Counted from the stretch's first letter, positions 8,504-16,761 are shown. The stretch: 64,000 nucleotides of DNA from Streptomyces abyssomicinicus (GCF_008974245.1 NZ_BBZI01000013.1:124001-188000); one strand, 5' to 3'. Translations and numbers: made by a program. Notes: generated from the sequence alone by a model not told the origin.

Positions 8504-9055
8504 TCAGTCCTCGCCGTCGGCCGCCGACGTCGGCAGCTCTCCGCCACGTTCGTCGGAGGGCCGACGGCGCACCAGGGTGATCTCCGCCGGCCTGTCCTTG
8601 TCCCTGCTCAGGACGCCGAGCACCACTGGCTCGAAGCCGAGCTTCAGCGTGGCGTTCTGGAGGGTCTCGCGCAGGTAGGGGTGCGCGGTGAAGTAGCTGT
8701 TGTGCTCGACATACGCGCCGACCGCCTCCTGGGAGGGGGCGGGTCCGTCGTCCAGCTCGTAGTCGATCACCAGCACGACCTCGACCTCGGCCAGCGGCTG
8801 CTCGTCGCCGCCGCGCAGCGTCACTGTCTGCGTGAAGCGGGCAGCCAGGCGCGGCGGCTCGAGCCGGACCTCGTACGGGCTGACGCGCACCTGGATGCGG
8901 TCGACCGCCACCGGCGGATCCTCGAACGCCTCCGCCTTCAGCCGCTGTACCCGGACATCACTGAGGTGGAGACGTTCGTGCAACTCCCGGACCTGCGCCG
9001 CCAACGCGTCCGACGCTTCGACGGACGGGTCCGCGGCAGGGTGCGTGGTGGTCAT
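8504..9055 (-). CDS. SecB-like chaperone protein of a toxin-antitoxin cassette
   Basis: 183 residues. After an N-terminal helix (ALAAQVRELHERLHLSD) the chain has long alternating strands (VSPYEVRLEPPRL, ARFTQTVTL, AEVEVVLVIDYEL) followed by helices (YFTAHPYLRETLQNATLKLG), the order seen in SecB and in SecB-like chaperones such as that of the mycobacterial HigBA module. ATG 9055 overlaps the stop of the upstream HTH gene by 4 bp (ATGA), so the two are made together. A role protecting or folding the antitoxin is inferred from family and context. Confidence 0.65.
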   Translation of the reverse strand: MTTTHPAADPSVEASDALAAQVRELHERLHLSDVRVQRLKAEAFEDPPVAVDRIQVRVSPYEVRLEPPRLAARFTQTVTLRGGDEQPLAEVEVVLVIDYELDDGPAPSQEAVGAYVEHNSYFTAHPYLRETLQNATLKLGFEPVVLGVLSRDKDRPAEITLVRRRPSDERGGELPTSAADGED

Positions 9056-9669
9056 GACCCGTTGCCCGACAGCGCGAAGCGGCGCCCCAGTGGAGTCGCT
9101 GTCGCTTCCCGGAGCGTCTCGTCGACCACTGCCGGCGTGCGATCGGCGCACTGCACGCGCTGCCACGGCGAGGGGTCGCACAGCAGGGCATTCACCCGCA
9201 TGACCTGCTGCGGGGTGAGGTAGGCCGTGTCAGGCTCCACGTCGAGGCAGTACTGCGCCTTGAGCCATACCAGCACTTCCGGCCACGACCAGATTTTCGT
9301 CGCGGACCGCCCCTGGCCCCCCACCTGGGCGCGTGGCCGCGGGAACGGCACGCCGGATGAGCGGCGCTTGCCGGCGGCCCACAGGCGGATCGCCTCATGG
9401 CTCAGCCCCGTACGCTCGGCGATGTCGGCCAGCGAGACGAACTGCTCGTCGACACGCTCGATGACGGCCTGGGGAAGCGCGCGTCGGATGCTGGTCGCCC
9501 CCGCGGCGGCGTCCGTCACCGGGTCCGCGCCGGTCGTGTAGACGGTGGCCACGGTCTCGCCGGCCGCCTCGTGCCATCCGAGGTCGGACAACCGCAGTGC
9601 GATCTGCTCGGCGGTCGCGTCGTCATCGATGTCGACGTTACGGACGATCAGAGGAATGTGCGTTTCCAC
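9052..9669 (-). CDS. HTH DNA-binding protein, probable antitoxin
   Basis: 205 residues. Residues 1-60 form a small alpha/beta unit (LIVRNVDID, EQIALRLSDLGW, ETVATVYTT) reminiscent of degraded RNase-H/HicB folds; residues 77-102 hold a helix-turn-helix (VSLADIAERTGLSHEAIRLW), and residues 108-165 a second motif with WSWPEVLVWL typical of actinobacterial AlpA/MerR-like regulators. GTG 9669 has AGGGGG upstream. It lies 57 bp after the HicA-like gene, with a palindrome between, and overlaps the SecB-like gene. Assignment as antitoxin is inference from order and composition; a plain regulator is the alternative. Confidence 0.7.
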   Translation of the reverse strand: METHIPLIVRNVDIDDDATAEQIALRLSDLGWHEAAGETVATVYTTGADPVTDAAAGATSIRRALPQAVIERVDEQFVSLADIAERTGLSHEAIRLWAAGKRRSSGVPFPRPRAQVGGQGRSATKIWSWPEVLVWLKAQYCLDVEPDTAYLTPQQVMRVNALLCDPSPWQRVQCADRTPAVVDETLREATATPLGRRFALSGNGS

Positions 9670-9706
9670 GGAGTACCCCCTCGCTCCTGGCTACACGATA
9701 CCCAGA

Positions 9707-9724
9707 TGTTGGGGTTCTCCAACA
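9707..9724. promoter_or_regulatory. Palindrome TGTTGG-N6-CCAACA between toxin and antitoxin genes
   Basis: Perfect 6-bp arms with a 6-bp spacer lie in the 57-bp gap between the HicA-like and HTH genes, next to a second small palindrome CGTTAACG (9725-9732) that contains the toxin stop codon. This is where autorepressing HicB-type proteins often bind to give extra antitoxin from an internal promoter. Confidence 0.5.
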
Positions 9725-9726
9725 CG

Positions 9727-10434
9727 TTAACGGGCAGACGACCCACTCGCACTCCGGCTTTGGGCCATCCGGACGGAGAGATCGTCCGCACTCTGCCTGA
9801 CCTGGAGCAGTCTGCCCCTGAGGGCGTCCTGATCCTGACCGCCCGGCATGTCGTCGATCAAGCGCTCCGCCTCCTCCGCACGCGCCCCGGCGTCGGCGAT
9901 CAGGACCTTGATCTGGGGCTCGGAAGGAGGGCAGTCGAGCGTGCTGCCGTCGGGAAGGACGGCGAAGGCCTGCGCCAGCAGCCGGTCCCCGTCAGCTTCG
10001 CTGGCCTCCGCCTCGGAAAGGCGCCGTTCTGCCTCGGCACCGGCCGAGAGCGCGGCGTTCACCAGGTCGTCGAACTCGTCCTGCTTGTCCGCGGCCTCCA
10101 GGCAGTGGGCCGCGGCCTGAAGCAGCCGTTCGGCCTGGTCGAGGAGGGCGGCGGCTCGCGCCAGGGTCTGCGTGGCGCCCGCGGCGACGCCGTGACGGCA
10201 CCGCTTGATCAGGAGGCGCTTGTTGCGCGCCGCGCTCTCACCGGCGGCACCGGTGCTGAAGATCGGGATCTTGCACGGTTCGTCGAGGCTCGGATCACAG
10301 ACCAGGTGGCCCCAGGTGTGTCCGTCAAGGCGTTTGAGGCGCCAGCCGGCGGACCGTGCCTCCTGGATCGTCTCCCGCCACCAAGGCTTCGAGTGCTTCG
10401 GCCACTGCTCGTGCGGCTGGTACCAGCGGCTCAC
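9727..10434 (-). CDS. HicA-like domain fused to a helical C-terminus, candidate toxin
   Basis: 235 residues. The first 80 residues fit the dsRBD-like HicA fold: helix (WWRETIQEARSAGW), strand, DGHTWGHLVCD with H39 at the position of the HicA catalytic His, then KIPIFSTG and a final helix (RNKRLLIKRC). HicA toxins cleave mRNA. Unlike normal HicA (60-80 residues) this protein continues for about 155 residues of Ala/Glu/Leu-rich helix, likely coiled coil. GTG 10434 follows GGAGGGG; a longer ATG 10503 start is less likely. First gene of a three-gene minus-strand cassette with the HTH and SecB-like genes. Confidence 0.6.
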   Translation of the reverse strand: MSRWYQPHEQWPKHSKPWWRETIQEARSAGWRLKRLDGHTWGHLVCDPSLDEPCKIPIFSTGAAGESAARNKRLLIKRCRHGVAAGATQTLARAAALLDQAERLLQAAAHCLEAADKQDEFDDLVNAALSAGAEAERRLSEAEASEADGDRLLAQAFAVLPDGSTLDCPPSEPQIKVLIADAGARAEEAERLIDDMPGGQDQDALRGRLLQVRQSADDLSVRMAQSRSASGSSAR

Positions 10435-10566
10435 GCGTTCCCCTCCGTCCCCGTCTTCACGGACCGCTGATTGTCCGTCAGCCGCCCCTGGACAGTCTCC
10501 CATCGATGGGCAAAGCGGGGGAAATGCGGTGAGGTACGGAGTGATGCGCCGGCCCGCCCACTCGGG

Positions 10567-10619
10567 GGCGAGCCCCTCGCCTCCTGGCCGCGGTGCGGTG
10601 GGGAGGGGAGGGGCTCGCC
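10567..10619. terminator. Hairpin downstream of the NlpC/P60-like gene
   Basis: GGCGAGCCCCT (10567-10577) pairs with AGGGGCTCGCC (10609-10619). It sits just beyond the stop of the minus-strand cell-wall hydrolase gene; no U-run follows, as is common in Streptomyces. Confidence 0.6.
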
Positions 10620-10640
10620 GGCGGGCGGGTGGGCGCGGGG

Positions 10641-11735
10641 TCAGCGGCTGCCGAGGAGGGTGCGCCAGGTGTTCGGGCCGATGACGCCGTCCACGGCGAG
10701 GCTGTGCTTGGACTGGAAGGCGGTCGTCGCGGACTTGGTCTTCGTGCCGAAGGACCCGTCGACGGCGAGGCCGTAGTTGTAGACGTTGAGCTGCGTCTGG
10801 GCCGCCTTGACCGCCGAGCCGGTGGAGCCGGACTTGACGGTCTTGATCAGCTTGCCCCAGGTGTTCGGCCCGATGACGCCGTCGGCGGCCAGGGAGCGGG
10901 ACTTCTGGAACGCGATCACGGCGGACCTGGTCTTCGGGCCGAAGCTGCCGTCGGCGTCGACCTTGTACCCCTGGGCGGTCAGCAGGTGCTGGGCGGAGCG
11001 CACGTCCGCGCCCTGGGAGCCGCTCTTGAGGACGGGCCAGGCGACGCTCGGGGCCGGGGCCGGGGCCGATCCGCCGCCGCTGCCGTCACCGAACTTGACC
11101 GGGCGGAACGGGTCGTAGTTGTCACTGCCTATGCCGTACTTGAGCTGCCGGTGGGTGGTGCCGTAGGTGCCGCGCTGCTCGTACGCCCAGTAGGCGGTGT
11201 GCGAGGTGTTGGCCCACTTCTCGAAGATGACCACGTGGCGGAAGTCGCCGTCGGAGGTGCTGTAGTCGATCAGCAGGTCGCCCTTCTTGAGCTGGCTGAC
11301 GCTGCTGAGCCGCTTGGTGACGCTGCTGGTGGTGGCCAGCCCCACGGTGTTCAGGCCGGGCTTGCCGAGCCCGAGCGCCATGGAGACGTAGCCGGAGCAG
11401 TCCTGGCGGTAGCCGTCCTTCCAGTTGCGTTCCATGCTGTACGGGACCGGCTTGCCGTTGTTGGCCGTGAGCCAGGTCTTGGCCCGGGCGATCATCTGGT
11501 CGCGGGTGATGGTGGCCGCGGCCATGGTCTGCACCGCGTCGGCCTGGGTGACGAGCGCGCTGTCCGCCTCCGGCTCCGGCCCGTAGGCGGCCTCCGCGGC
11601 GGCGACCGGCTTCGTGTCCGCGTCGGCGCCGACGAGCGACGGCCCGAAGGCGACCGCGGCGGCCGCGAGACCGCCTGCCGTGACTCCGACGAGCGCGACC
11701 TGGGCACGGCGCGTGAGCTTGGTGCGAAGAGACAT
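10641..11735 (-). CDS. Secreted NlpC/P60-like peptidoglycan hydrolase with two PG-binding domains
   Basis: 364 residues. A signal peptide (ALVGVTAGGLAAAAVAFG) leads to a catalytic domain at about 75-215 with C113 in QDCSGYVSMAL and H167 in FRHVVIFEK, the Cys/His pair of NlpC/P60-type peptidases. Two PG_binding_1 domains follow (about 229-295 and 297-364), each with VDGSFG and DGVIGPNTW motifs. The enzyme would bind and cut wall peptides outside the membrane. ATG 11735 is used because a 206-codon upstream extension in the same frame has no gene-like sequence. Monocistronic, with a hairpin after the stop. Confidence 0.88.
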   Translation of the reverse strand: MSLRTKLTRRAQVALVGVTAGGLAAAAVAFGPSLVGADADTKPVAAAEAAYGPEPEADSALVTQADAVQTMAAATITRDQMIARAKTWLTANNGKPVPYSMERNWKDGYRQDCSGYVSMALGLGKPGLNTVGLATTSSVTKRLSSVSQLKKGDLLIDYSTSDGDFRHVVIFEKWANTSHTAYWAYEQRGTYGTTHRQLKYGIGSDNYDPFRPVKFGDGSGGGSAPAPAPSVAWPVLKSGSQGADVRSAQHLLTAQGYKVDADGSFGPKTRSAVIAFQKSRSLAADGVIGPNTWGKLIKTVKSGSTGSAVKAAQTQLNVYNYGLAVDGSFGTKTKSATTAFQSKHSLAVDGVIGPNTWRTLLGSR

Positions 11736-11994
11736 GGTTACCCCGGGATCTCTCGTGTGCGGAGGCCGACTCGAGCCGTCGCAGCAGGAATGGGAGTGGT
11801 CGCCGTTCACCGGGGGCCGCGTGTGACCTCCGACGGCCATCACCATGGCAAGGTTCGGCGCACCCGCCCAGCGATGTGGGGAAGCCGCACGGGGCGGTGA
11901 CGGGACCGGGGAAATGTGCGGGGTGTGTGACCGGACGTCACGGCCGGTTTCCGCACCGGGCGGGTGCGGGCACGGCCCCGGCTCCCGGCGTGCC

Positions 11995-12047
11995 CCACCG
12001 GCCCGGTGCGGGTCACAGGGCTGCGCCACCGGCCCGGTGCGGGTCAC
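11995..12047. repeat. 22-bp direct repeats
   Basis: The block CCACCGGCCCGGTGCGGGTC plus AC occurs at 11995-12016 and 12026-12047, with a degenerate third copy near 11952. The roughly 300 bp between the hydrolase start (11735) and this point hold no gene that I can support; they should contain the hydrolase promoter. The second repeat overlaps the end of a decayed oxidoreductase fragment. Confidence 0.8.
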
Positions 12048-12213
12048 GGGTGTTCCTCGTCCGTGAGGGTGAGGTCCGGCTGGGCGGGAGAAGGGATCTG
12101 TGCCGCCCACCAGACCCTTCCGCCGGGGCCGGCGAGGTGGAGGAAGGCGCCGTTTGCGGGCGAAGGTCATGTTGAGGACGCCGGGTTCGGTCTCGATGCC
12201 GTCGGCGATGCCC
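12044..12213 (-). pseudogene. Remnant of an FAD-dependent monooxygenase
   Basis: On the minus strand one frame reads GIADGIETEPGVLNMTFARK; shifting by one base at the following AAA gives NGAFLHLAGPGGRVWWAAQI and on to a TGA at 12046. Together these match the middle of PF01494-type FAD monooxygenases. The N-terminal FAD-binding part and the C-terminus are absent, so this is a short decayed fragment with at least one indel. Upstream on the same strand lies a simple CCTGG-rich repeat (about 12236-12285). Confidence 0.5.
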
Positions 12214-12321
12214 GGGCCTGCTGCTGCACGGCCGGCCAGGGCCGGGGCCAGGACCGGGGCCAGGACCAGGACCAGGACCAGGAACGACCACGGGCTGATC
12301 AGGGGACCGGTCGACGAGAGG

Positions 12322-13164
12322 TCAGCGCCGCAGGAGCCGGCGGAGCCGGGCACGGATGCCGCCCGAGGGCGGCGGGGCGGGCCGCGCGGGCGCCTCGGGA
12401 CCAGGCGCGGGGGCCTCGGGCCCGGGCGCGGGGGCCTCGGGCCCGGGGGCGGGCGTCCCGGTGAGGTTGCGGACGCGGGCGCGGGCCTCCTCGTGGCCCA
12501 GCTGGGCCGCCGTCACCACGGGCAGCGCCTCCAGCTCGCACCCGCCCCGGTGTCGGCCCTCCTGGAGACAGGCGGGGCAGACCGGTTCACCGGCGCCGAC
12601 GGCCGGCGGCCGCGAGCCGCGGAGCTCCAGGACGCGTCGCAGCGCCGCCTGGTACCCGAGGAGGGCCGCGTCGCCGACGGGCAGGGCCGCCAGGTCGCAG
12701 CCGGGACCGTGGTCGCCGGAGTGGTGGCAGCCCGGGCACTGCGGCGCGGGCGGGGGCGCGCCCCAGGAGACGACGCCGTCGAGGAGCCACACGCGGTGGC
12801 GCGCCTCCTCGTACCCGAGGGCCGCCGCGACCTCGACCGACAGGGCCGCCAGCTCGCAGCCGGGGTGGTGCGTCACGTCGTGGTGGCAGGCAGGGCACTG
12901 CGCTCCGGGCGGCGGCGCCCCGGTGACCCGCGACCCGTCGTCCCGCGGCGTCCGGACGCGTCGGAGCGCCTCCTCGTGGCCGAGCAGGGCCGCTTCCGCC
13001 ACGGGGAGGGAGGCCAGCTCGCAGTCGGGGTGGTGCGTCCGCGCGTGGTGGCAGGCAGGGCACGGGACGACCGGGGACGCCCCTCCGTAGGGGGCGGTCC
13101 GCCGTGTCACCCGGGGGGACGGTTCGTCGTCCCGCTCCGCCGGCACCGTCGGGTCGTCGGTCAT
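12322..13164 (-). CDS. Protein with four tandem Cys/His knuckle repeats
   Basis: 280 residues. Four copies of a 53-55-residue unit start at C35, C90, C143 and C196. Each has CPxCHHxxxHHxxCELAALPV followed by a helix (AALLGHEEALRRV); the Cys spacing CX2CX9C is kept in all four, while His residues are lost in the last. This pattern suggests a small zinc-binding knuckle plus helix. The tail has three PAPGPEA copies and a very basic end (RARLRRLLRR). No known family is recognised. ATG 13164 overlaps the stop of the upstream membrane-protein gene (ATGA), so both are coupled. Confidence 0.75.
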   Translation of the reverse strand: MTDDPTVPAERDDEPSPRVTRRTAPYGGASPVVPCPACHHARTHHPDCELASLPVAEAALLGHEEALRRVRTPRDDGSRVTGAPPPGAQCPACHHDVTHHPGCELAALSVEVAAALGYEEARHRVWLLDGVVSWGAPPPAPQCPGCHHSGDHGPGCDLAALPVGDAALLGYQAALRRVLELRGSRPPAVGAGEPVCPACLQEGRHRGGCELEALPVVTAAQLGHEEARARVRNLTGTPAPGPEAPAPGPEAPAPGPEAPARPAPPPSGGIRARLRRLLRR

Positions 13165-13748
13165 GGGTTCCCTCGCAGAAGCCGGCGTCTGCCGAGCCCG
13201 CGGCGCAGGGGCTCGTACGTGCTCCACACGACCTCGCCCACGGCGGCGCACGCCGCGACCGCGGAGGCCACCCATCGGAAGGCCGCCCCGGAGGCCGTAC
13301 CCGAGCCCGGGGGCGCGAGAACCAGCGCCACCCCCGTCCACAGCATCACCAGCCCGCCGCTGTACGCCACGTACGCGCGGCCGCGCCAGCGGTCCCACAG
13401 GTCGAAGTTGTGGTGCTGTTCCGCGCGGAGCAGGCGCCTGCGGTCGTCGTCCGCGAGTTCCTCCTCGGTCCACCAGGCGGTGAGGTCCGCGTACGAGTAC
13501 AGGTGCCGCCGGGCGTGGAAGCCGAACTGCACGCAGGTGACGAACAGGAGCGCCGACACGGTCAGGCACAGCAGGGAGGGGCCGGGCCAGCGGAACTTGT
13601 CGCTGTCCGCGCCGACGACGCCGATCGCGGCGACCGAGAAGCCCGCGAGCAGCGGCGCGGCGACGTTGGTGACCGCGTCGACGGCCGCCCCGAAGCCGAG
13701 CGGCGACGGCTTCCGCCACGTCGGCCCCACCGGTCCGCCCCGGTTCAT
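13161..13748 (-). CDS. Four-helix membrane protein of unknown function
   Basis: 195 residues with four probable membrane helices: around 28-48, 57-78, 134-150 and 160-178. Between helices 2 and 3 lies a soluble acidic/basic stretch (WWTEEELADDDRRRLLRAEQHHNF). ATG 13748 is chosen; GTG 13757 and TTG 13763 are also in frame. It is the first gene of a two-gene operon with the Cys/His-knuckle protein, which could act on or near it at the membrane. Confidence 0.75.
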   Translation of the reverse strand: MNRGGPVGPTWRKPSPLGFGAAVDAVTNVAAPLLAGFSVAAIGVVGADSDKFRWPGPSLLCLTVSALLFVTCVQFGFHARRHLYSYADLTAWWTEEELADDDRRRLLRAEQHHNFDLWDRWRGRAYVAYSGGLVMLWTGVALVLAPPGSGTASGAAFRWVASAVAACAAVGEVVWSTYEPLRRGLGRRRLLRGNP

Positions 13749-13846
13749 CCGCCCCACCCCCAACTTCCCCGCAGGGCAACGACCTTAGGGGCAGGGAGGG
13801 GCCCTCGGTCAACCGGTCCCCGGCCCGGCGGGCGGGCGTGGCGGAC

Positions 13847-14647
13847 CTACGAGCGGCCCCGGAAGCAGACGAGGGTGTCGCCGCCGTCGGCGATCAGGGA
13901 CCAGTACCGGCGGCGGTCGTTGGCCCCGGTCACGCAGTTGTCGGCGTCGGCGCCGGCCGGGGCCTTGTACGCGGCGTCGACGACGAGCACCTGGTTGTAG
14001 GGGACGGGCACCTGGGTGGCGTCGCAGTCCACGGCGCTGGTGTCGCCGATGGAGGTGATCGCGTCGCCCTCCTGCTGGGCGAGCACGCAGTAGTTCTTCA
14101 CCCAGACCCGGTTGAGGCACAGGGTGGTGCTCTCGCCGGTGACGGACGACCGGTGGCTCCACGCCGTGCGGCCCACGCCGGTCGGACAGCTCGTGGACGT
14201 GGGGTGGGCGGCCGTCACGTGGAAGAGGTCGGCCCGCTCGGTGTGGCAGCTCACCGGGGAGGGCGGGACGTCGGCGCTCCACTCCTCGCCGTTCCTGTGC
14301 ACCGGCAGGCAGCTGCCGCTGTCGACCGCCCGGAACGCCTCCTGGGCCGGGTCGGTCCGTTCCGCGGCGGGTGCCCGGGTGGCGTCCCCGGGGTCGCCAC
14401 CGGAGCCGCCGACGGTGCCGCCGCTCGCGTCACCGCCACCACTGCCGCCGCCACTCGTGTCACCGCCACTCGTGTCGCCGCCGCCGCTGCTGCCGCCGCC
14501 GCTGGTGATCTCGATCCCGATCCCCGGGATCTCCAGGCCCCCGCCGCGGTCGTTCCCGCCGCCCCTCCTGCCGCAGCCCACCAGGAACAGGGTGGGGAGG
14601 AGCAGCCAGACCACCCAGCTCCAGCGTGCCGTTCGCTTGCCCCTCAT
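13847..14647 (-). CDS. Lipoprotein with Gly/Ser linker and Cys-rich domain
   Basis: 266 residues. The N-terminus has a signal with lipobox LVGC (C25), so the protein should be lipid-anchored outside. A flexible GGGSSGGG-type linker fills residues 50-85. The rest (90-266) has about eight Cys and short repeats of the kind CLPV...CHTERADLFHV and CVTGANDRRRYWSLI, resembling secreted Streptomyces proteins that carry two related disulfide subdomains. Function unknown. ATG 14647; no operon partner. Confidence 0.78.
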   Translation of the reverse strand: MRGKRTARWSWVVWLLLPTLFLVGCGRRGGGNDRGGGLEIPGIGIEITSGGGSSGGGDTSGGDTSGGGSGGGDASGGTVGGSGGDPGDATRAPAAERTDPAQEAFRAVDSGSCLPVHRNGEEWSADVPPSPVSCHTERADLFHVTAAHPTSTSCPTGVGRTAWSHRSSVTGESTTLCLNRVWVKNYCVLAQQEGDAITSIGDTSAVDCDATQVPVPYNQVLVVDAAYKAPAGADADNCVTGANDRRRYWSLIADGGDTLVCFRGRS

Positions 14648-14874
14648 CGGCCCTCCGTCTGCCCGCGACGCCATCGGTTGAGGTCGTGAGCATGGCAGAA
14701 CTGGCTAGCGGTGTACGGCGGTTGAGGCCGACTTGTGGCCGGGCCGGGACGATCGTCGAGAACACGTGACCCCCCGTGACCCGTCACCCCCGCGGCCCCC
14801 GCGGGCGGGTGGGGGCGCCGACGGCGGTGGGGCATTCCCCTCCTGCGATGCCCTGCCGCCGTCGACGCGGTCGG

Positions 14875-16149
14875 TCAGCTCACGGGGGTGCGCGCCGCGT
14901 GGGCGGCCAGGGGGAGGACCGGGGCCGCCCGCGGCGGGAGGGAGGGCCCGGCGGCCGCCGGTGCGAGGGCGGACTCCAGGTCGGCGGCCAGGTCGTCGAC
15001 GTGCTCCAGGCCGATGGAGAGCCGGACCACGTTGGCCGCCGGGCGGGCCTCGGGGGCGACCGGACGGTGGGTGAGGGCGGCCGGGTGCTGGACGAGGGAG
15101 TCGACGCCGCCGAGGGAGACGGCGTGGGTGAACAGGGAGAGCGAGGAGGTCAGGCGCTCGGCGGCCTCGTAGCCGCCGCGCAGGGCGACGGAGATCATCG
15201 CGCCGGGGCCGCGCATCTGGTGCCGCAGGGAGCCGGTGCGGCCGTCGGCCAGCACGGCGGCGTCCAGGTCGGGGTAGAAGACGCGCTCCACGGCGGGGTG
15301 CCGGCCGAGCAGGCCGGCCAGCTCGCGGGCGGTCTCCTGCTGGGCGCGGACCCGGGTCGGCAGGGTGGCGAGGCCCCGGTGCAGGAGGTAACCGGCCAGC
15401 GGGTGCAGCAGGGCCCCGGTGATCGCCCGGACCCTGCGAAGCGCCTCGGCGGTGGCCTCGTCGCAGGCGATGACGCCGCCGACGACGTCGCCGTGCCCGC
15501 CCAGGTACTTGGTGGCGCTGTGCAGGACCATGGCCGCGCCCAGGGTGACCGGATTCTGCAGCACGGGGGTGGCGAAGGTGTTGTCGACCATGACCGGGAC
15601 CGGGCCCGCCTGCCGTACGACACCGGCGATGTCGACGAGGTCCAGGGTCGGGTTCGCCGGGGTCTCCAGGATCACCAGGGCGGTGTCCGGGCGGGCGGCG
15701 AGGACGCCGGCCACCTCGGCGGGGCCGCAGAAGGACGCTTCGACACCGAGCAGACCGGAGGCCAGCAGGTGGTCGGTGCCGCCGTACAGGGGGCGGACGG
15801 CGACGACGTGGCGCTTGCCGCTCCCGCCGGTCGTGGCGAGGATCGCGGCCGTGGTGGCGGCCATGCCGGAGGCGAAGGCGACCGACGCCTCGGCCTGTTC
15901 GAGGTCGGCGAGGGCGGACTCGAAGCGCGCGACGGTCGGATTCCACAGGCGCTGGTAGACGGCGCCGCCGTCGGGGAGCGGGCGGCCGCCGCCGGCCATC
16001 GACTCGTAGGAGTCCCCGCCGCGCTCGATGTCCGGGAGCGGGTTGGTGGACGACAGGTCGATCGGGGGCGCGTGCACGCCCAGTCCGGTGAGGTCCGCGC
16101 GGCCCGCGTGGACGGCCAGCGTCTCGAAGCGCTCAGAAGAGATGCCCAT
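14875..16149 (-). CDS. Cys/Met trans-sulfuration PLP enzyme
   Basis: 424 residues, close to the 380-420 usual for cystathionine gamma-synthase/lyase and methionine gamma-lyase. The PLP lysine is K214 in LHSATKYLGGHGDVVGG; SGMAATTAAIL, LETPANPTLDL and VMVDNTFATPVL are the other hallmark segments. The C-terminal 30 residues are an Ala/Pro-rich extension. ATG 16149 is the only start consistent with the family; longer frames upstream run into the divergent regulator. The divergent Lrp gene suggests amino-acid-responsive control and makes a catabolic lyase more likely than a synthase, though this cannot be settled by eye. Confidence 0.88.
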   Translation of the reverse strand: MGISSERFETLAVHAGRADLTGLGVHAPPIDLSSTNPLPDIERGGDSYESMAGGGRPLPDGGAVYQRLWNPTVARFESALADLEQAEASVAFASGMAATTAAILATTGGSGKRHVVAVRPLYGGTDHLLASGLLGVEASFCGPAEVAGVLAARPDTALVILETPANPTLDLVDIAGVVRQAGPVPVMVDNTFATPVLQNPVTLGAAMVLHSATKYLGGHGDVVGGVIACDEATAEALRRVRAITGALLHPLAGYLLHRGLATLPTRVRAQQETARELAGLLGRHPAVERVFYPDLDAAVLADGRTGSLRHQMRGPGAMISVALRGGYEAAERLTSSLSLFTHAVSLGGVDSLVQHPAALTHRPVAPEARPAANVVRLSIGLEHVDDLAADLESALAPAAAGPSLPPRAAPVLPLAAHAARTPVS

Positions 16150-16174
16150 GGCGGGAGCGTTGCACCGGGAACAG

Positions 16175-16196
16175 GATCGCAGCATGATCGCTGCAG
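16175..16196. promoter_or_regulatory. Candidate Lrp operator between divergent genes
   Basis: GATCGCAGCAT and GATCGCTGCAG follow each other directly, giving two half-sites one helical turn apart and an inverted pair GCAGC/GCTGC. They lie in the 117-bp gap between the PLP enzyme and the Lrp regulator, the expected binding place for an Lrp/AsnC protein. Confidence 0.5.
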
Positions 16197-16266
16197 AATC
16201 GGCGGCGAACACGGCGACATCGGAGGTCGCCGACAAGACCGGCCGTCCGTCGCCCAGGGGATTTCG

Positions 16267-16761
16267 TTGAAAAAGCGAGAGCAGCGGCCACTCGTCGACG
16301 AGCTGGACCGCAGGATCGTCGGTCTGCTCGCCGACGATCCCGAGCTGACCAACAAGGCCCTGGCCCGCCGCCTGGGTCTCGCCGAGTCGACCTGCGCCTA
16401 CCGGGTGCGGGCGCTGCGGGAGCGCGGCGTGGTGGAGGGGACGACGCTGCGGCTCGACCTGGCGGCGCTGGGGCACCCGCTCCAGGCGCTCATCAAGGTG
16501 CGGCTGGAGCGGCACAACGCGGAGCACGTGAACCGGCTCTACGCGAGCCTGGTGCGCACCACCGGCGTGATCCAGGTCTTCCACGTGGCCGGGGCCGACG
16601 ACTTCTACCTGCACGTCGCGGTGGAGGACGCCGAGGCGCTGCGGGACTTCGTGCTCCAGCACGTCACCGTCCACCGGGTGGTACGGCAGACGGAGACGCA
16701 TCTGATCTTCGAGCGGCGGGAGGGGGTCGGGGTCCTCCCGGCCCCCGACGCGACCGCCTGA
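16267..16761 (+). CDS. Lrp/AsnC-family transcriptional regulator
   Basis: 164 residues, full length for the family. The N-terminal HTH spans about 10-60 (DELDRRIVGLLADDPELTNK, LARRLGLAESTCAYRVRAL), followed by the RAM/AsnC effector domain (LQALIKVRLERH, VFHVAGADDFYLHVAVED). The start is TTG 16267 with AGGGGA upstream. It is divergent from the trans-sulfuration gene and probably controls it in response to an amino acid, as MdeR does for methionine gamma-lyase. Confidence 0.88.
   Translation: MKKREQRPLVDELDRRIVGLLADDPELTNKALARRLGLAESTCAYRVRALRERGVVEGTTLRLDLAALGHPLQALIKVRLERHNAEHVNRLYASLVRTTGVIQVFHVAGADDFYLHVAVEDAEALRDFVLQHVTVHRVVRQTETHLIFERREGVGVLPAPDATA

Noticed and set aside
11736..12043. 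c-di-AMP (ydaO-type) riboswitch before the cell-wall hydrolase
   Set aside because: Streptomyces hydrolase genes often have one, but the conserved blocks could not be found in the upstream sequence.
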